Assembly: GCA_973895155.1 (NCBI GenBank)
Contig: OZ316897.1
Location: 15,872,001-15,936,000, forward strand
Source of the DNA: Marsupella aquatica
Taxonomy: Eukaryota; Marchantiophyta
Length of the DNA stretch: 64,000 bases
Reading direction: 5' to 3'
The first letter of the stretch is position 1, and each line of letters opens with the position of its first letter. A model generated the notes under the pieces. It saw only the letters and a program-made list of their open reading frames with translations, did no database searches and was not told the origin of the DNA. The position numbers and the translations under genes are program-made. Shown here piece by piece: positions 10,393 to 23,200 of the stretch.

Positions 10393-11435
10393 AATTCACT
10401 CCAATACTACACTCTCCGATCCGGCGAAAGCTCTTGGTTCTTGACCTTAACAAGATTTGTTGGGATTGCATTAAGACCAGAAGCTCAGGACCATGGCGAA
10501 ATCAGACAAGTTTATGTGGTGTGCACTGGGGGAGACGTGGAGGGTTTAATTTCATGTATGTGGAGCGCCCATACCTCCACGAATTTCTATATGTAGCTTT
10601 CATGGTTTTTGACGTCGCAATTTGGACCTGTGCAAGGAGGCCAAAAACAATGGACTTAATGGAGTTGATTTTCACTGAGGAGGAGCGACAGAAGTTCAAG
10701 AGTGTCTTTACTCAAGAAGATACCTTTGATAGTTGCATCCAAAGGCTAGATATAACAGATGGGAAGGCCAATTTACTTCTGAAGAATTTGCAAACCATTT
10801 GGGACCGTTTTCCAGAAAAATATGATGCTTCTAATACAGTTCTTATTGATGATTCTCCATTGAAGGCATTTTTGAAGAATTATGACGTGAATGGATTGTT
10901 TCCAAATCCATTTACTCACACAGCTTCAAATGACACTTTTTTGCCCGAGATATTATGGTCGTATCTTTGCAAATTGAGAAAGGCTTACTGCGTTCAACAT
11001 TATATCACTGTCAACAATCCAAAGTGGTCTGTTTTCAATTTATTAACAAGCAAGGAGGATCATGCTGCCATCTATGCTCTTTTGGAACAGAAGTGGGGAG
11101 ATTGTCGTTGTATCCATAAGGAGTTTGGAACCATCTTGGATGTGACTCCTGAAGAGATTCCTTGGGATGAAAAGAACGAGGTGCAGCATTACCCACCACT
11201 GGAAACGTGGACCACGGATGAGATCGAAGAAACTGCAAACGTAATACTTGGAGACAACTATTCTGGTCCTCATACACAAAATAGAAGGCATTTTATTTGG
11301 AAAGTTCTCAGAACTAGGGATCTCACCAATAAGTTTAAGAACCACCATGCGAGAGATACTTGCAACAGTGACATCCGCTATGATAAATCAGGAAGTAGAC
11401 TTTCTTGTTCAAATGAGTTTTGTCTTGATCATTAG
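10393..11435 (+). CDS. FCP1/NIF-like HAD phosphatase-like protein segment
   Basis: This frame opens with an in-frame ATG at 10383 or, more likely, an acceptor TTTCCAG at 10392, and ends at 11435. Numbered from the ATG, KLLVLDLN (residues 16-23) is HAD motif I, with the second catalytic Asp replaced by Asn23. AIWTCARRPK (79-88) fits motif II, and NTVLIDDSPLKAF (151-163) fits motif III with both Asp. This layout is that of the plant FCP1-like family starting LVLDLNG, whose members often lack the full DxDxT. With Asn in place of the general acid, phosphatase activity is doubtful. The C-terminal 150 residues (WSVFNLL, EIPWDEKN, TTDEIEETA) are not recognised. It lies 170 bp after exon 4 on the same strand and could be the last exon of that gene or a separate one. 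Confidence 0.65.
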
Positions 11436-14400
11436 GAGATAGGGTTGCTCTAGTGCCTACCCTGAATTGTACATTCATATTATGTCAAAGGATATGTTTT
11501 GAACATGTAGGATAAAGTAAATAATTAGGATATGCTTAGTGTGAGGCTCTCTCACTGGACTGGACAATTTAATAATTATATAGTGGGTCAATCTCATTTT
11601 GACCCTTGATTTATGACCATCTATATTTTTTAATTTATAGATGGTCTGAGTGGTATTGGCCTCTGATTTTTGGACTAAATTAAATTTACTCTAATTTTTA
11701 AATTAATTAGAATATATGATTTAAGTTATTATTAAACATTTGGGTGAAAAAAACAAAATTTTGGGCGTTCAAAAGTGTATATTTGGGCTGAAAAAAATTA
11801 GCTTTTGGGAATACTTTAATAGAAATTTGGCCTGAAAAAAAATAACTTTAGGGTTCATCTTATGGACTTTTAAAAGTACAGTTTTAATGAATATAGTGAT
11901 TATTAGTCTCATGTACTTTTGTCCTAATTCTTTCCCCAGTCGGGAGCCCAACTCTTTGCCCCAATTTGCATCTTTTGTGTTGCTTTTGTTCCATCTTTCA
12001 TATTATCAACAATAATATTTCTTGCCCTACTATTGCCGACGTACTCTCGCCACCCATTTGAATTGAGCCTTCTCCCATATTTTTGTGTTGACTTGAATTA
12101 CATTATATGATTACATTACTTCATGTGCTATTTTGAGCAAGATTTGCGCATTTACAACACTTTTCACATGACATGGGCAAGAAAGAATAATGGCAAATCC
12201 AATATTTTCAGTTTGTTCCACCTAAAACCCTCATCTTTTAATCAACACTTATTTACATTATTTACCTATATTTATGCAACACTTTGGCATTATTTGGGCT
12301 TGGCAACAACATGGCCGCAAGATTGGCATAGCCGCAACACCCTCATGACTAGAGTGACCGCATTGCCATAATGACAACATGGTCACAACAACATTTGATA
12401 TGTCTAAAGAACTTTCTAGACAGACTAATTTGTGTTAGGTATTGCTCTTAGTTTTGTGACTCTATAGCTAACCGCAGTTAGTCTAACTCAAATTAGACTT
12501 AGCTAAGGTTAGTGGTAGTGCTATTGTGTATATAGTTAGGGCTGGTGCCAGTCCCTGGTGGATCTTCAGTTCATTGTTGGAGTGCAGCAAGAGAGAAGTA
12601 AAGGTCTCTTGCTTTCCCGTGGACGTAGCCTCGGTCATGAGGTGAACCACATACTCGTTGTGTCGACTACTTTGTATGGTGTTCACATGTGCATGGTGTC
12701 ATGGGATAAGGATTATCCCCAACAATTTGCATTTCTTTGTATTGTTTGCATTTCTTTGCATTGTCTGCATATCTTTGCATTGTAGAATTTTCTTTGACTC
12801 ATTTGCATTTCTTTGCATCACCTGAGTGACCGACATCTTCTTCTCATCTCATCATCTTTTTCTCTCCTTGATATCTTTTCTCACCCTCACCTTGACATCT
12901 TCTCTCTCCCAACATCTTAAATATCATCTCGACAGTTTTTGCTCACCTTGACATCTTTTGCTCTCCTTCAGTTAACATATTTTCTCACCTCAAAATCTTT
13001 TTGTCATCTCAACATTGTTTTCTCTCCTCGGATCTTTTCTCTCCTCAACATGTTTGGCTCACCAGTCCTTGACATCTTTGGCTCACCCCAAAATCTTGTC
13101 TCTCTTCAACCTTTTTCACCTCGACATCTTTTGCTTGCCTTGACATCTTTTCTCTCCTCAACATTTTACGTGATCATTAGCAAAGCTTGTATGTTGAAAG
13201 AATGAGCTTGCTGACTGCATGCCTGTTGAAGAATGAGCCTGCTCTTATATAGAGTGCGTGGTTTAACAAAGGGAAAGAATCATAGGAGCCACAGCAAAAT
13301 CAAAGAGAGTCTCTCTAGGCCAATTGTCACCGCTTGTGGACGTGAACCTTGTGGACCTGAACCTTGTGGACCTGAACCTGGGTGATCTATCCATGATCAG
13401 GATCATGAAGCTTGGTTGAAACTTAGTGAAGGTGTTGGGCAATAAGAGGATGAGTTGTGGTTAGGGTTGAAAATCAACTTGAACATATTACCCAAAGCTA
13501 ACTGGTTCTCCCCAAAGGTGTCGAAGGCCGGGTTCTGTACTAGAGTCAATGCTGCAGTTTAACACTACCTTCTGTCATTCCTAGTTCAAGAAGTTGATAT
13601 CTCATGTTCATGGCACTCTGATTCTTGTGCCTCCCCTAAACCTTGGATTGTCCGTCCCTAAGTATCATAAACCCTGTCAATCTTCTCATAACTGCAACAT
13701 TCACTCTACATACAAATGCTATGCACTTATCCAGAAGACTTCCACATTGGATTTTGTGCTCTTTCCCATAATTGTACACATATGCCCTTATAGACGCCCT
13801 TGCACTTACATATCTGACGTGTAGCGGAGCTCTATTTGCACTTGATAAAAGTGAAAAAACAGTGCAAAGTGGTCGGGGAAAATGGAAAAGCCAGATGCCT
13901 TGCTATAAGACAGTTTTGCACTTATCACGAGCCGACTGCAGTGCACATCTTTCAGAACTCCGAAAGTTGACGGAAGGAGTTCCTTACTTTCTTTGTACGA
14001 AGCAACGAGAATGCTAGATCAAAGAAAGTACCTGCCCTGTAGGTTGGCCGTCAGCCATGGCACTGATTGCACTGCTGAAGAGTGGCGATGTCGTGAAGGA
14101 TCCGATTTTGGGCAGATTGCTTGGACGAGTCAGCAACAGTTTCTGCAGCAAAAACCCACAACGGTGGGTGATCTGATTGAGAGCATTGAAAGTTTGGAAC
14201 GTTGCTTGAAGTCGCAGAGCTGTCTGACGGGGAATGGGTCTCAGTGAATGAAATTCTGGGGTGGCCGCAATTTCTCTGTTTGATTTCCTCGTCTCTCCAC
14301 GTTCTTGGGGAATTTAGTTCAATGTTCGTTCTTTCTGACTGGGCATAGTGTCAGATCGAAGCTAAAGCTATCTGCTTGTTTGCTGTGTTACAATCCGAGC

Positions 14401-15402
14401 GGATTTTGGATTCAGAGAGCGTTTTTTACGACGACAGAGCAAGCGAAGATTTTCTCTCTTTCTACAATCTGACCATCTGTTCAAAGTACTGGCAGGTTCG
14501 AATCCCAGTGTTCGTTTATGCTCGCAGAACGAGGATGACTTCATGCAACAGGGCTCACTGTACTGGGGTAGTGAGCGCTTTGTGCTTCTCTGTTTTTATG
14601 GTCCTCGTTAGAGTCAGCACAATCTGGTAACTTTTTGCTAGTTCCATGAGCCTTGTCACTCTTAAATAGATGCCACGACGATTCGCTACACTCTGCTACC
14701 TCTAAGTTCCAGCTATACTGATGATAGAAAGCAATATTGTGACTCATTTAATTTATATTTGGCAGCTGAAGGGTCTCCACGCAGGAAAAACATACGCAGA
14801 TATGCAACATATGATGAAAAATTGACAGGGTGTTCCACTGCGTCGAAATTGTGCGTCGAAATTGTGCAGAGATTTGTCCCAGTCGTGCTCTTTTATTACT
14901 AGGTACCTTTTCCATTTCTGATTCTGTCAGCTGTTTTTTTTTATTAGGTGGTTCCTTTCCCATGTGGACCAAAATTTGTGTTGCGCAATTTTTGAGGGCT
15001 ATGATAAACGAGTGACAGAACGAATTTGGATGTACTGCTTTATTCACTCGAGTTTGAGATGACTTTCTTAGCTTACTCATCTTTTCCTGTCCCGCTTTCT
15101 TCCATGTTGGCATTGTTTGCAGTGTATTATGGTTTAGGGTAACCTCTCTTTCGAAATAATGGACTTTGGAAAAACCCAGCATTTATTCGCAACCTCTTCC
15201 AGTTGTTTTAATCGTCTACTTTCTCGTTTCGTTCCCTCAGAAGCAGGAATCGTCCCTAATAAAAGATCCTGCTCCCGTACGAAGCCTGATTGGACAGTTT
15301 CGGTTCATTTGTAACGTTGGATCACAGTTCAATTTGATCACAGTCCAGAAATGAGTGAGCACTTAGTGTTCCAGTAGATCAGGGCAGGGTCAGGGGACGT
15401 CC
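11436..15402. other. Intergenic spacer, no supported gene
   Basis: The stretch is AT-rich from 11440 to 12130 (long T/A runs). A low-complexity CTCACCTTGACATCTTTT array lies at about 12840-13170. The rest is without recognisable domains. Frames near 14000-14250 and 14748-15182 show no family motif, signal or codon pattern that sets them apart from chance. A GTTCGAATCC string near 14495 resembles a tRNA B box but has no cloverleaf around it. The last few hundred bases are presumably the promoter and 5' leader of the pectin acetylesterase gene. Confidence 0.5.
12840..13170. repeat. Degenerate CTCACCTTGACATCTTTT tandem repeat
   Basis: About fifteen degenerate copies of a roughly 18-25 bp pyrimidine-rich unit, variants of TCTCACCTCGACATCTTTT, follow each other with changing spacing. 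Coding frames across it are chance products of the repeat. Confidence 0.7.
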
Positions 15403-16824
15403 ATGGAAGGCACCCTTGAAGAAACGGGGCAGTTGGAAGGGAGACGATGCTTATTTAAAAACCAGCAAGAAGGTTCGCCCATGGCAGATGTATTCAGATC
15501 GTGCGATGTTATGGAGCAAAAGTCTGGCTCCGGCCGAACTTTGCGTGGCAGAACTCTGGGCCACGTTGATTACTGTTTCCTTATTATAGGATCGTGCTCA
15601 ATTCTGGGTACTGTTTGGCTAGGTTGGAGATATGACAAGTTTGAGGGAATTTGGAGCCTTTGGCAGAACTCAAAGTTGGAATATGACTCCGAATCATTAT
15701 CCGGAGTGAACATCAGCATTGTGACGAGGGCTTTGGAGAGTGGTGCAGTTTGCCTGGATGGATCACCCCCTGCGTACTTCCTTGATAGAGGCGCTGGTGA
15801 AGGTGCAAACAACTGGCTCCTTTTTCACGAGGGGGGAGCTTGGTGCCAAAATGCTGATAATTGTCTACAACGTTCGTACACAGAATTGGGTTCATCCAGG
15901 CAAATGCCACGTCGTGTTTGGTTTGAAGGCATCCTCAGCAGCTCTCCTGTTGCCAACCCAGATTTTTACAACTGGAACAGGGTATTTTTGAAGTATTGTG
16001 ATGGGGGTTCTTTTAATGGAGATGTAACCGATCCAGTGGAAGTGGGGTTGGACACCAATTCCTCGATTGATGGTACGCCTCTGGTTGTCTTCTACCGAGG
16101 GCAGAGAATATGGAAAGCTGTAATGGGAGAGCTTATGGAGAGAGGCATGAAAAATGCTCAGAAGGCATTTCTTTCTGGCCGCTCGGCAGGGGGCCTTGCA
16201 ACAATCCTGCATTGTGATCAGTACCGGGACATGATACCAAACACAACGGTTGTCAAGTGCCTCAGCGATGCTGGCTTTTTTCTTGACATACCAGATGTCA
16301 GTGGGGTGCAAACCATAGAAGTTTTGTATGCTAGCGTTGTCCAATTGCAGAACATGGTTGAAAATTTGCCAAAGTATTGTACCTCTGAAAGGGAGGCAAC
16401 TCGGTGCATCTTCCCTGAGTACATCATAACAGGATTAAAAACACCGTTATTCATCCTCAATGCAGGGTACGATTCATGGCAGATGGACAACATTCTCGTT
16501 CCACCGACTGCCGATGCTACAGGCATTTGGAATGACTGCCGGAGTGCTCTCTCATTATGTTCTGATGCCCAATTCAGGGTTGTACAAGATTTTCGGGACA
16601 GCCTTCTGAAGAAATTACAACCACTCCTTCAAAGGGAGAACGACGGGGCATTTATTAACTCTTGCTATTACCACTCCCAAGCTCAAGATGGTGAAACCTG
16701 GAATGGTCCAAAAGTGGACAACAAAACGATTGCACAAGTTGTTGGAGATTGGTACTTTGAGCGTAATTTGACAAAAGTTATTGATTGTCCATTTCCGTGT
16801 AACCCAACCTGTCCAGGGTCTTGA
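15403..16824 (+). CDS. PAE: Pectin acetylesterase (CE13), membrane-anchored
   Basis: This uninterrupted 473-codon frame has the length and motifs of plant pectin acetylesterases, which remove acetyl groups from pectic galacturonan in the wall or Golgi. Residues about 57-75 form one hydrophobic segment (FLIIGSCSILGTVWLG) after a 56-residue polar tail, a type II signal anchor. WLLFHEGGAWC (138-148) fits the oxyanion-side motif (usually LEGGGWC). GRSAGGLA (259-266) carries the nucleophile Ser261, where most relatives have GCSAGG. YDSWQ (356-360) and NSCYYH (419-424, His424) supply the acid and base. Many cysteines of the family fold are present. The first ATG is used; a second at 15481 in a better context (CCCATGG) would still keep the anchor. 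Angiosperm members usually have many introns; none is needed here. Confidence 0.92.
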   Translation: MEGTLEETGQLEGRRCLFKNQQEGSPMADVFRSCDVMEQKSGSGRTLRGRTLGHVDYCFLIIGSCSILGTVWLGWRYDKFEGIWSLWQNSKLEYDSESLSGVNISIVTRALESGAVCLDGSPPAYFLDRGAGEGANNWLLFHEGGAWCQNADNCLQRSYTELGSSRQMPRRVWFEGILSSSPVANPDFYNWNRVFLKYCDGGSFNGDVTDPVEVGLDTNSSIDGTPLVVFYRGQRIWKAVMGELMERGMKNAQKAFLSGRSAGGLATILHCDQYRDMIPNTTVVKCLSDAGFFLDIPDVSGVQTIEVLYASVVQLQNMVENLPKYCTSEREATRCIFPEYIITGLKTPLFILNAGYDSWQMDNILVPPTADATGIWNDCRSALSLCSDAQFRVVQDFRDSLLKKLQPLLQRENDGAFINSCYYHSQAQDGETWNGPKVDNKTIAQVVGDWYFERNLTKVIDCPFPCNPTCPGS

Positions 16825-19306
16825 TGTGAACCGAAGGTGCTAAAAATGCACTTCTCACCTAATGGGGTGATCCTAGGATAAGAGTTCAAACTGGGATCAT
16901 CTCTCTTATGCAATTATGGAAATGTCGTCATTCAGAGTGAAGACTTTCATTCTATCTTCTTGTATGACTCGTCGGAGAATGGAGACCAAGGGGTGAGTGG
17001 CAATGCAGTGCTTAACTGAGGTTCCTGATAATCATTGGCCCTGCATATTTGCAACACTATACTTCAACAGCTTCCTGTTGACACTTATAAGGTATTTGAA
17101 GCTGTCCCTATAAAGAGTCTAGAAGATAAGACATTTTGTCTGTCAGAAGTTTGAATTTGACCAAATTATTTGCGTGGATGGTGAATTAAGTTGTGCCTAT
17201 TCAGGTAAGAAAGTTCCACTCTCATTTTTGTGAAATGTTTTTTCACTCTCAAAATGAAGCTCCCGGGCCGCAAGCCCACAGGGAAAAGCTTACATTGAAA
17301 GGACTGTCAAGATGATCATGAATTGAAATAAGTGATGAATGCAAGTTTCATAACCAGAGGATTGAATTTTTGCCTTGGTGCCATGTTTAATTGCAGCACT
17401 GGATGTTGCATGGGAAAAATCTTGTAATCAAAAAGCCACCACAAACAGACTACCACTTTAATTTATCTGGGCACTTTGAACACTTCTTGTGACCAGCTGA
17501 AGACTGGAGGGAGAACACTACCTCAAAGAGTGACCCTATCCATTGTCCCAATGGAAAGTGAAGAGCACATTAGGCAAAAGTTTTCAGGACTTTATTTGGA
17601 GAATGCTCTCATCTGGGGGCTTTTGCTAATCATCTACAGTACATATTTATTGCTAACAAGATTCAGCAAGATTGACAGAGTAGTTAATCCAGGTAAATTC
17701 CATCACCTTCAACATCAAATCTCTTGGCAGCAAGCCATTTAAGCATTGTTTCCAACCAGCTGTTGACAGTGAACTTTAGAATCAAACACCATTATACCCT
17801 ATGCCGCCAAAATATGCATCATTTCTTTACAAATCACAATAAAGCACAAGCAAAGCCTGGCCTTCATCAAAATGATGTTTTTCTGGCACTATCAGATCCA
17901 TCCGACTTGTTTTTAAGGTTTATAGCTTTTTGCCAGAGTGGTGACGACCACTCCGAAGGAGAAGATGCTCAAAATATTCTTTATCTGATTTTAGTATAAT
18001 ATTTTCCTGACCGTCAGATCTCCCTAACTTTAAGGATGACCATTAGATTGTGTTAGATTGTGGCTAACTCTGCGATGCGGTGCCTGCTCATGCACCCCTG
18101 CTCCCTCATGTTTGCCTCCCCGACAACAATATGTGCACATGACCAAATTGATGACATTTTTGCAACAACCACTCAACCAAAATTTTGTAATCACAAACAT
18201 GACTGCACGGATGACCCAGTCAAAACAATAACATTTTTTTTACCTCACCTTGACATTTTTATGCAACAAGAAAGGGGAGGGAGAGGGGAAACCAGTTTGA
18301 ATAAGTTACCCAATGGCAGGCCCCATGGCAATGATTGTTGTGTAGCACATGACCATTGACTGTACTAGCCCGATGGCCCATTCCTAGAACGTAAATAGAT
18401 AATGGGATAGATATGAAAAGAAATCTTGCACAATAAAACTACTAGCCCGGACTACCCATTCTTTGAACATGAATAGCAGAGAGGACAATAAAATTGTCAC
18501 CAAATATAATGTTCCTTAATATTCACATTTTTTGTCTTTGGGTGTTGATCATTGCTCACACTAGATGAAGGTATGAGAGTTTATGGCTATTTTTGAATGC
18601 TACCTAGGGTGCAAGGATCGGGCCAAGGATACACACAAAAGTGCAAGGCTTGCATGACATTAGTAGTCAGAGCATGCAAGTGTACGTAGCCAAATGGTAC
18701 TAGTTCCTTGCAGCGAGTGAGGTTTCAAACACAAGTAAAGGGAAAACGTACCCACTTTTGCACAAAACCTTCATCCCATAGTGGGGTTCACCAAAGCCCT
18801 TTGCACACAAAAAACTTACTCGAAGACTCACTATAATCTTATCATAAATGGAAATAGGAGGCATCTAAAAGTATACCCCCACCAAAGAACAAAAATCTCC
18901 AAACTAGGAGACAATATCCCAAAGGCACGATACCCAATCATTAGTCTTTCTAAGTATATATTACACTCCAAAAAGACAAGAGGGCACCCAAACAGGATAC
19001 AGGGACCCATAGGCAAAAGGCCCAACTAAGAGGAGGCCACCAAAAAACCAATAAAGAAAAAAGGCCATGGGACCATATCTATTGGCAAACTGCAGAGCAT
19101 CTGGAGTGAACTGCATAGGGGGAGTGTCACAACATAAACTTGACATACTAGCTGCTCTACCACCAACTGCCTCACCCCTACAAAGAAAAGTAAATTCTTG
19201 AGCCCTCTAAAGTGTCCGGCTGTCAAAAAAAGGCCGTCATGACAAACGCATGTGGATAAAGCCTCCGCTCAACATAAAGAATTGCACAAATTAGATGGTG
19301 AGAAGT

Positions 19307-19459
19307 GTTTAAACCCTAATGTTCTTATAAGTCTCAAAATTAGATTTAAAAGACCCTATTGTTTTTTTTTAGAAAATTCTTCAGTCTTCCCTTTGAACCA
19401 ATAAAATGACACTATCTTTCGTTGCACGTGCCATTTTTTGTGGAAGTGAAACCCCTGAG
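19307..19459. mobile_element. Truncated copy of the hAT-like MITE
   Basis: From AACCCTAATGTTCTTATAAG to GTGAAACCCCTGAG this segment follows the same order as the right part of the complete element at 45909-46205, with scattered substitutions. It keeps the right terminal repeat (GTGAAACCCCTGAG) at 19446-19459. The left half and left terminal repeat of the full element are not found upstream, so the copy is truncated or its left end has been replaced. Confidence 0.7.
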
Positions 19460-20130
19460 GACAAGGTCAGCGTGGCAGTGATCAAGTTTGCCATCCCAAT
19501 GAGGCAAAACAGGCCTTTACTCAGTGGACACATGGTATCCAGAGTCACAGGCAATGTGAGCAACCCCCGGAGCAACGACATCAATCCCAAATGTTGTAGT
19601 TGTGGGTAGCGGTCCTCTCACTACCATGACCACACCAAAGAATGTGAACATCTCCCCCATCTTTGGTGCTCCACAGGCAAACATGGGCTTGCCCAGCAGG
19701 CAAGGGTGGGGGATACCAAGCCTAAGGCCCATAGACATAATGAATATGAAAGAGCTCATACTGTCTGAGGGAACCCACAATGGACTAGCCCAAAGTGTCT
19801 CAAACCTGAAGGGCTGGAAAAAAATCCCCTACCCAAAAGTATAACTTTCACACTTTGGTCCCAAGTGGTCAACCATGTAATATTTGAGTCCAGCACTTTC
19901 GTTCCAGAGAAACCTGTGTAAACCTGTGTGACAGTGACCAGAGCCAAAGCCAAAGCTAAGAGGTTTGGGAAACCCTGGTAGAGAATGAAAAAACTATGGT
20001 ATAGATGCTAGCCCTCTTTCACAAAACGCACTGGAAGGGGAAACTAGCATCTAAGGGCTAGCATCTAAGGGCTGCATTGCATGTGTGGGTGGAACATGGG
20101 ACTGACCGGGACTCTCCTGCCTGGCTCCCC

Positions 20131-20460
20131 TCTTGAGCCAGTCCTCATGGCTAAACAAGTGCACTTTCGAGGACAAGGGCTGCAACATCCCTCACGTTCC
20201 GGACCTTGCCATCTCTCATAAAACAAAATTTAATACTGGCCTTAGCCAATTGTGTGCAGATTTTGTATGTCACTTGCCTCCAATTCAAGAGTCCCTCTTG
20301 AGCCATTCCTCACTGCTAAACAAGTGCACTTTCGAAGGCAAGGGCTGCAACACCCTTTGCTGTCCGGACCTTGCCATCTCTTATAAAACAAAATTAAATA
20401 CTTGCCTTAGCCAATTGTGTGCATAATTTGTATGTCGTTTGCCTCAAATTGAAGGCAGCA
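20131..20460. repeat. Tandem duplication, period about 165 bp
   Basis: Two diverged copies start TCTTGAGCCA at 20131 and 20296. Both contain AAACAAGTGCACTTTCGA, AAGGGCTGCAACA, CCGGACCTTGCCATCTCT and TAGCCAATTGTGTGCA in the same order. Parallel short frames in the two copies reflect the duplication, not a gene. Confidence 0.85.
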
Positions 20461-20560
20461 TTTGTTTTGGCCTATGGCACATGCAAGACAGCCCTTGGAA
20501 TACCGTCACCTGAATCTTGAGAGCCACTTTGTTTAATGTCATTGGGCACCACCTCCACAT

Positions 20561-20636
20561 TGAGTACATGCGCAGCAACCACGTCTACATTTTGAGTACA
20601 TGCGCAGCAACCACGTCTACATTTTGAGTACATGCA
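20561..20636. repeat. 32-bp tandem repeat, about 2.4 copies
   Basis: The unit starting TGAGTACATGCGCAGCAACC begins at 20561, 20593 and 20625. The third copy is cut short and reads TGAGTACATGCACA. Confidence 0.85.
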
Positions 20637-22959
20637 CATTCAACGCTGCAGGAAAGCATATCCTTACGACTCTGCTGACGTTCACCCAACTTGGGGAGCA
20701 AAATACGGAAATACCGTTCACTCTGTCTTCTTGGGGACGGTGAGAGAAGCTTGAAGCAACTTAGCGAAGCCTAGTGGGAGAGGTGGGAGAGGTGGGAGAC
20801 TGTGTGAACGTTTTTGCATTTGTCAAAAGTGGGATCGTCAAATTCCCCAGCTTTCTCGCGACTCCGTCAGATTGACATGGCTTGCAGACCATGATGAAGG
20901 ATTCTAATATTCTATTATTGTCCACAATCTTCCATCTTTCAACCTGTTGGCGGCGACTCGTAGGCCACCAGGCCGACAGACACATGTCACATGCCAACGG
21001 ACGACGGTGCTCGACATCGCGAGAACTTGGAAGGAAAATCCTGTGACTTCTGTTTAGAAGACTGAAAAGTGGGAACGCGATATGTGTGAGTGAGAGTGAA
21101 TTTGAGAGTAACTTTTTACTAATCTAAACTAACGGTATTTACTAAGGTGTTTTCAAGAAATTTTATTTCTTAAACTAACCCAATTTTGTATATGGGTTAG
21201 TATTGACTTGATGTAGCCCTGCCAGTAATTACACTTCAAAATGTGTGAATTTGCAATGTGCACTCATTGATTTGAAGAAAATAATAAGGTTTATCATGGT
21301 ATGGAGAAATGTCATATTTTGATGTGCAGTTACCAAGACCCTTGGTGTAGGGCCTCCCGTTGTCACATGACAAGGCGCCATTGGCCGCAGGCGTAACCTG
21401 CTTGTTTCCCCTTCCCGTGCGTTTTGTGAAAGAGAAACATGATTTTGTCTTATTTTTCTGAGTAAGAACAACATTTAACGTTTTGTGAATTATAGAGGGT
21501 TTTGGGGTCTCCCTTTTTTGCACTGCAGCAGATTTCAGCTGCACTTGTAGACAAGGAACATTTGGCCAGCATAACAAGGAAGAAGGAAATAAGTGGGTTA
21601 AGCTCACAGCCAATGGCACGCTGCCACATGTGGCAGCAGGAAACCCTACTCCAAAGAGGGCTGTAACCCATATACAAAATGAGAGTCAGGTTCTAAGTGA
21701 ATAAATTTGTTTGCAGGATACCTTAGTAAATTCTGTCAGTTTGGGGGTAGGTTTATAAAAAGTTGTAGAAAGGAATTCGGCATGAAAGAAATTGAGAAGC
21801 TGAAACCAGGATGGTCCAACGTGGTCCACATTGCTCCCGTGTATCAGATTTTGGTGGTCCTTGAGAGTTTTGGTCAAATAATTTGATGATTCAGCTAATT
21901 ACAATTCAGCTCAGATTTTGGGACATGTGGTCTTTAGGGCCCTCAATTCCAAAATTACTAGTGTAGACAGTAGTAAAATTGTAGGCTCATTGAAAATATA
22001 TATTCAAATCATTTCTAACTAACCTAAAAAACCCAATTCCACCGGACATACAGAGGGAGATATTGAATGTAAAACTTAGCTGCCCAAATGTTTTAGAAGT
22101 ACAATTGTTCATAATTTACGAAACAAGTTGGACAAGAAGGACAATGCTACTACAAGCAAATAGAATCAAGGGTGACATGCACCAAACTCAAACGAAGTGG
22201 ACATATGCAAACCCCAAAAACCTCGAATGAAGAAAAACTGAAAAATCTACCAGTCCAATAGTGTGATAATGGGTGTTGGCAGGTGCTGAGGAGGCCAGTG
22301 AATCATCACAAGATAATCTTTAGAAATCATAAATGACAACTCTTTATGTTGTCATTTATGTTGCAATTCTTTATGACAACTAGAGATAATAGACTTTGTA
22401 AGGAAATTTAAAGATAGTAGACAACATTTTGGAAACCTGCCAAAGTGTGGACAGTGAGTGAGCAACAAGAATTCACAGATCTCTCAATTCTTCATGAAGA
22501 CTAAAGATAGTAGACTTTCATGAAAACTAGAGGTAGGAGACTGTTAGAAAACTAGAGATAGTAAACTGGTTGGCAAACTCCCCCAAAAGCCTAGTATTCC
22601 CCTGGATAGCAAGGGCAGATTGAAGGTCAACCTTTGCTAAAAGAAATGGGCAACCAAGAAGAGTCTATTTCTCTCCACTAGCTTGATTATCCCTTTCTTG
22701 AAAGTTATAGAGATGACCAGAAAACATCTTGCTCAAATAATAATTTTCTTTCCTATTCATCTTTGCCTCGTCCCTGTTTTTCTGTCTACCCTCATTATCA
22801 GTTTTGTCTTATCAAGGGTTACAATCCACAGGTTTCACTCTAGACTGTCGGGCCTGAATGAAACTAGCGTGATTACCCCTTCCTTGAAGGTAAACACAGA
22901 TGAAGGCAAAAGAAAATATACAAAAAATAATAATTCTAACGCTTATATTTTCTGCATCC

Positions 22960-23200
22960 CACTCCCCCTCACTTTGTCCTTATTTTAGAGCCCAGTTGTG
23001 TCTTTATTTAGAGTCCGATTTGGTCCTTACTTGAGGTTACTTGTTTGCTCCCCGAGTCCCCGGCTCTCCCTCACTTTGTCCTCATTTTAGAGTCCAGTTG
23101 TGTCTTTATTTCGAGTCCAATTTGCTGTTTGCACCCCCTCACTTTGTCCTTTTTAGAGTCCAGTTGTGTCTTTATTTAGAGTCCAATTTTGTCCTGAAGT
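22960..23200. repeat. Degenerate tandem repeat of an AGAGTCCAGTTGTGTC unit
   Basis: Three or so diverged copies of a unit containing CCCCTCACTTTGTCCT, then TTTTAGAGTCCAGTTGTGTC and TTTATTTAGAGTCCAATTT follow each other. The middle copy carries an extra GCTCCCCGAGTCCCCGGC segment. Confidence 0.7.

Noticed and set aside
14485-14520. GGTTCGAATCC string suggesting a tRNA B box
   Set aside because: No matching A box, acceptor stem or anticodon arm could be placed around it.
14748-15182. 144-codon minus-strand frame
   Set aside because: No recognisable domain. It overlaps the presumed promoter of the pectin acetylesterase, and its composition is not gene-like.
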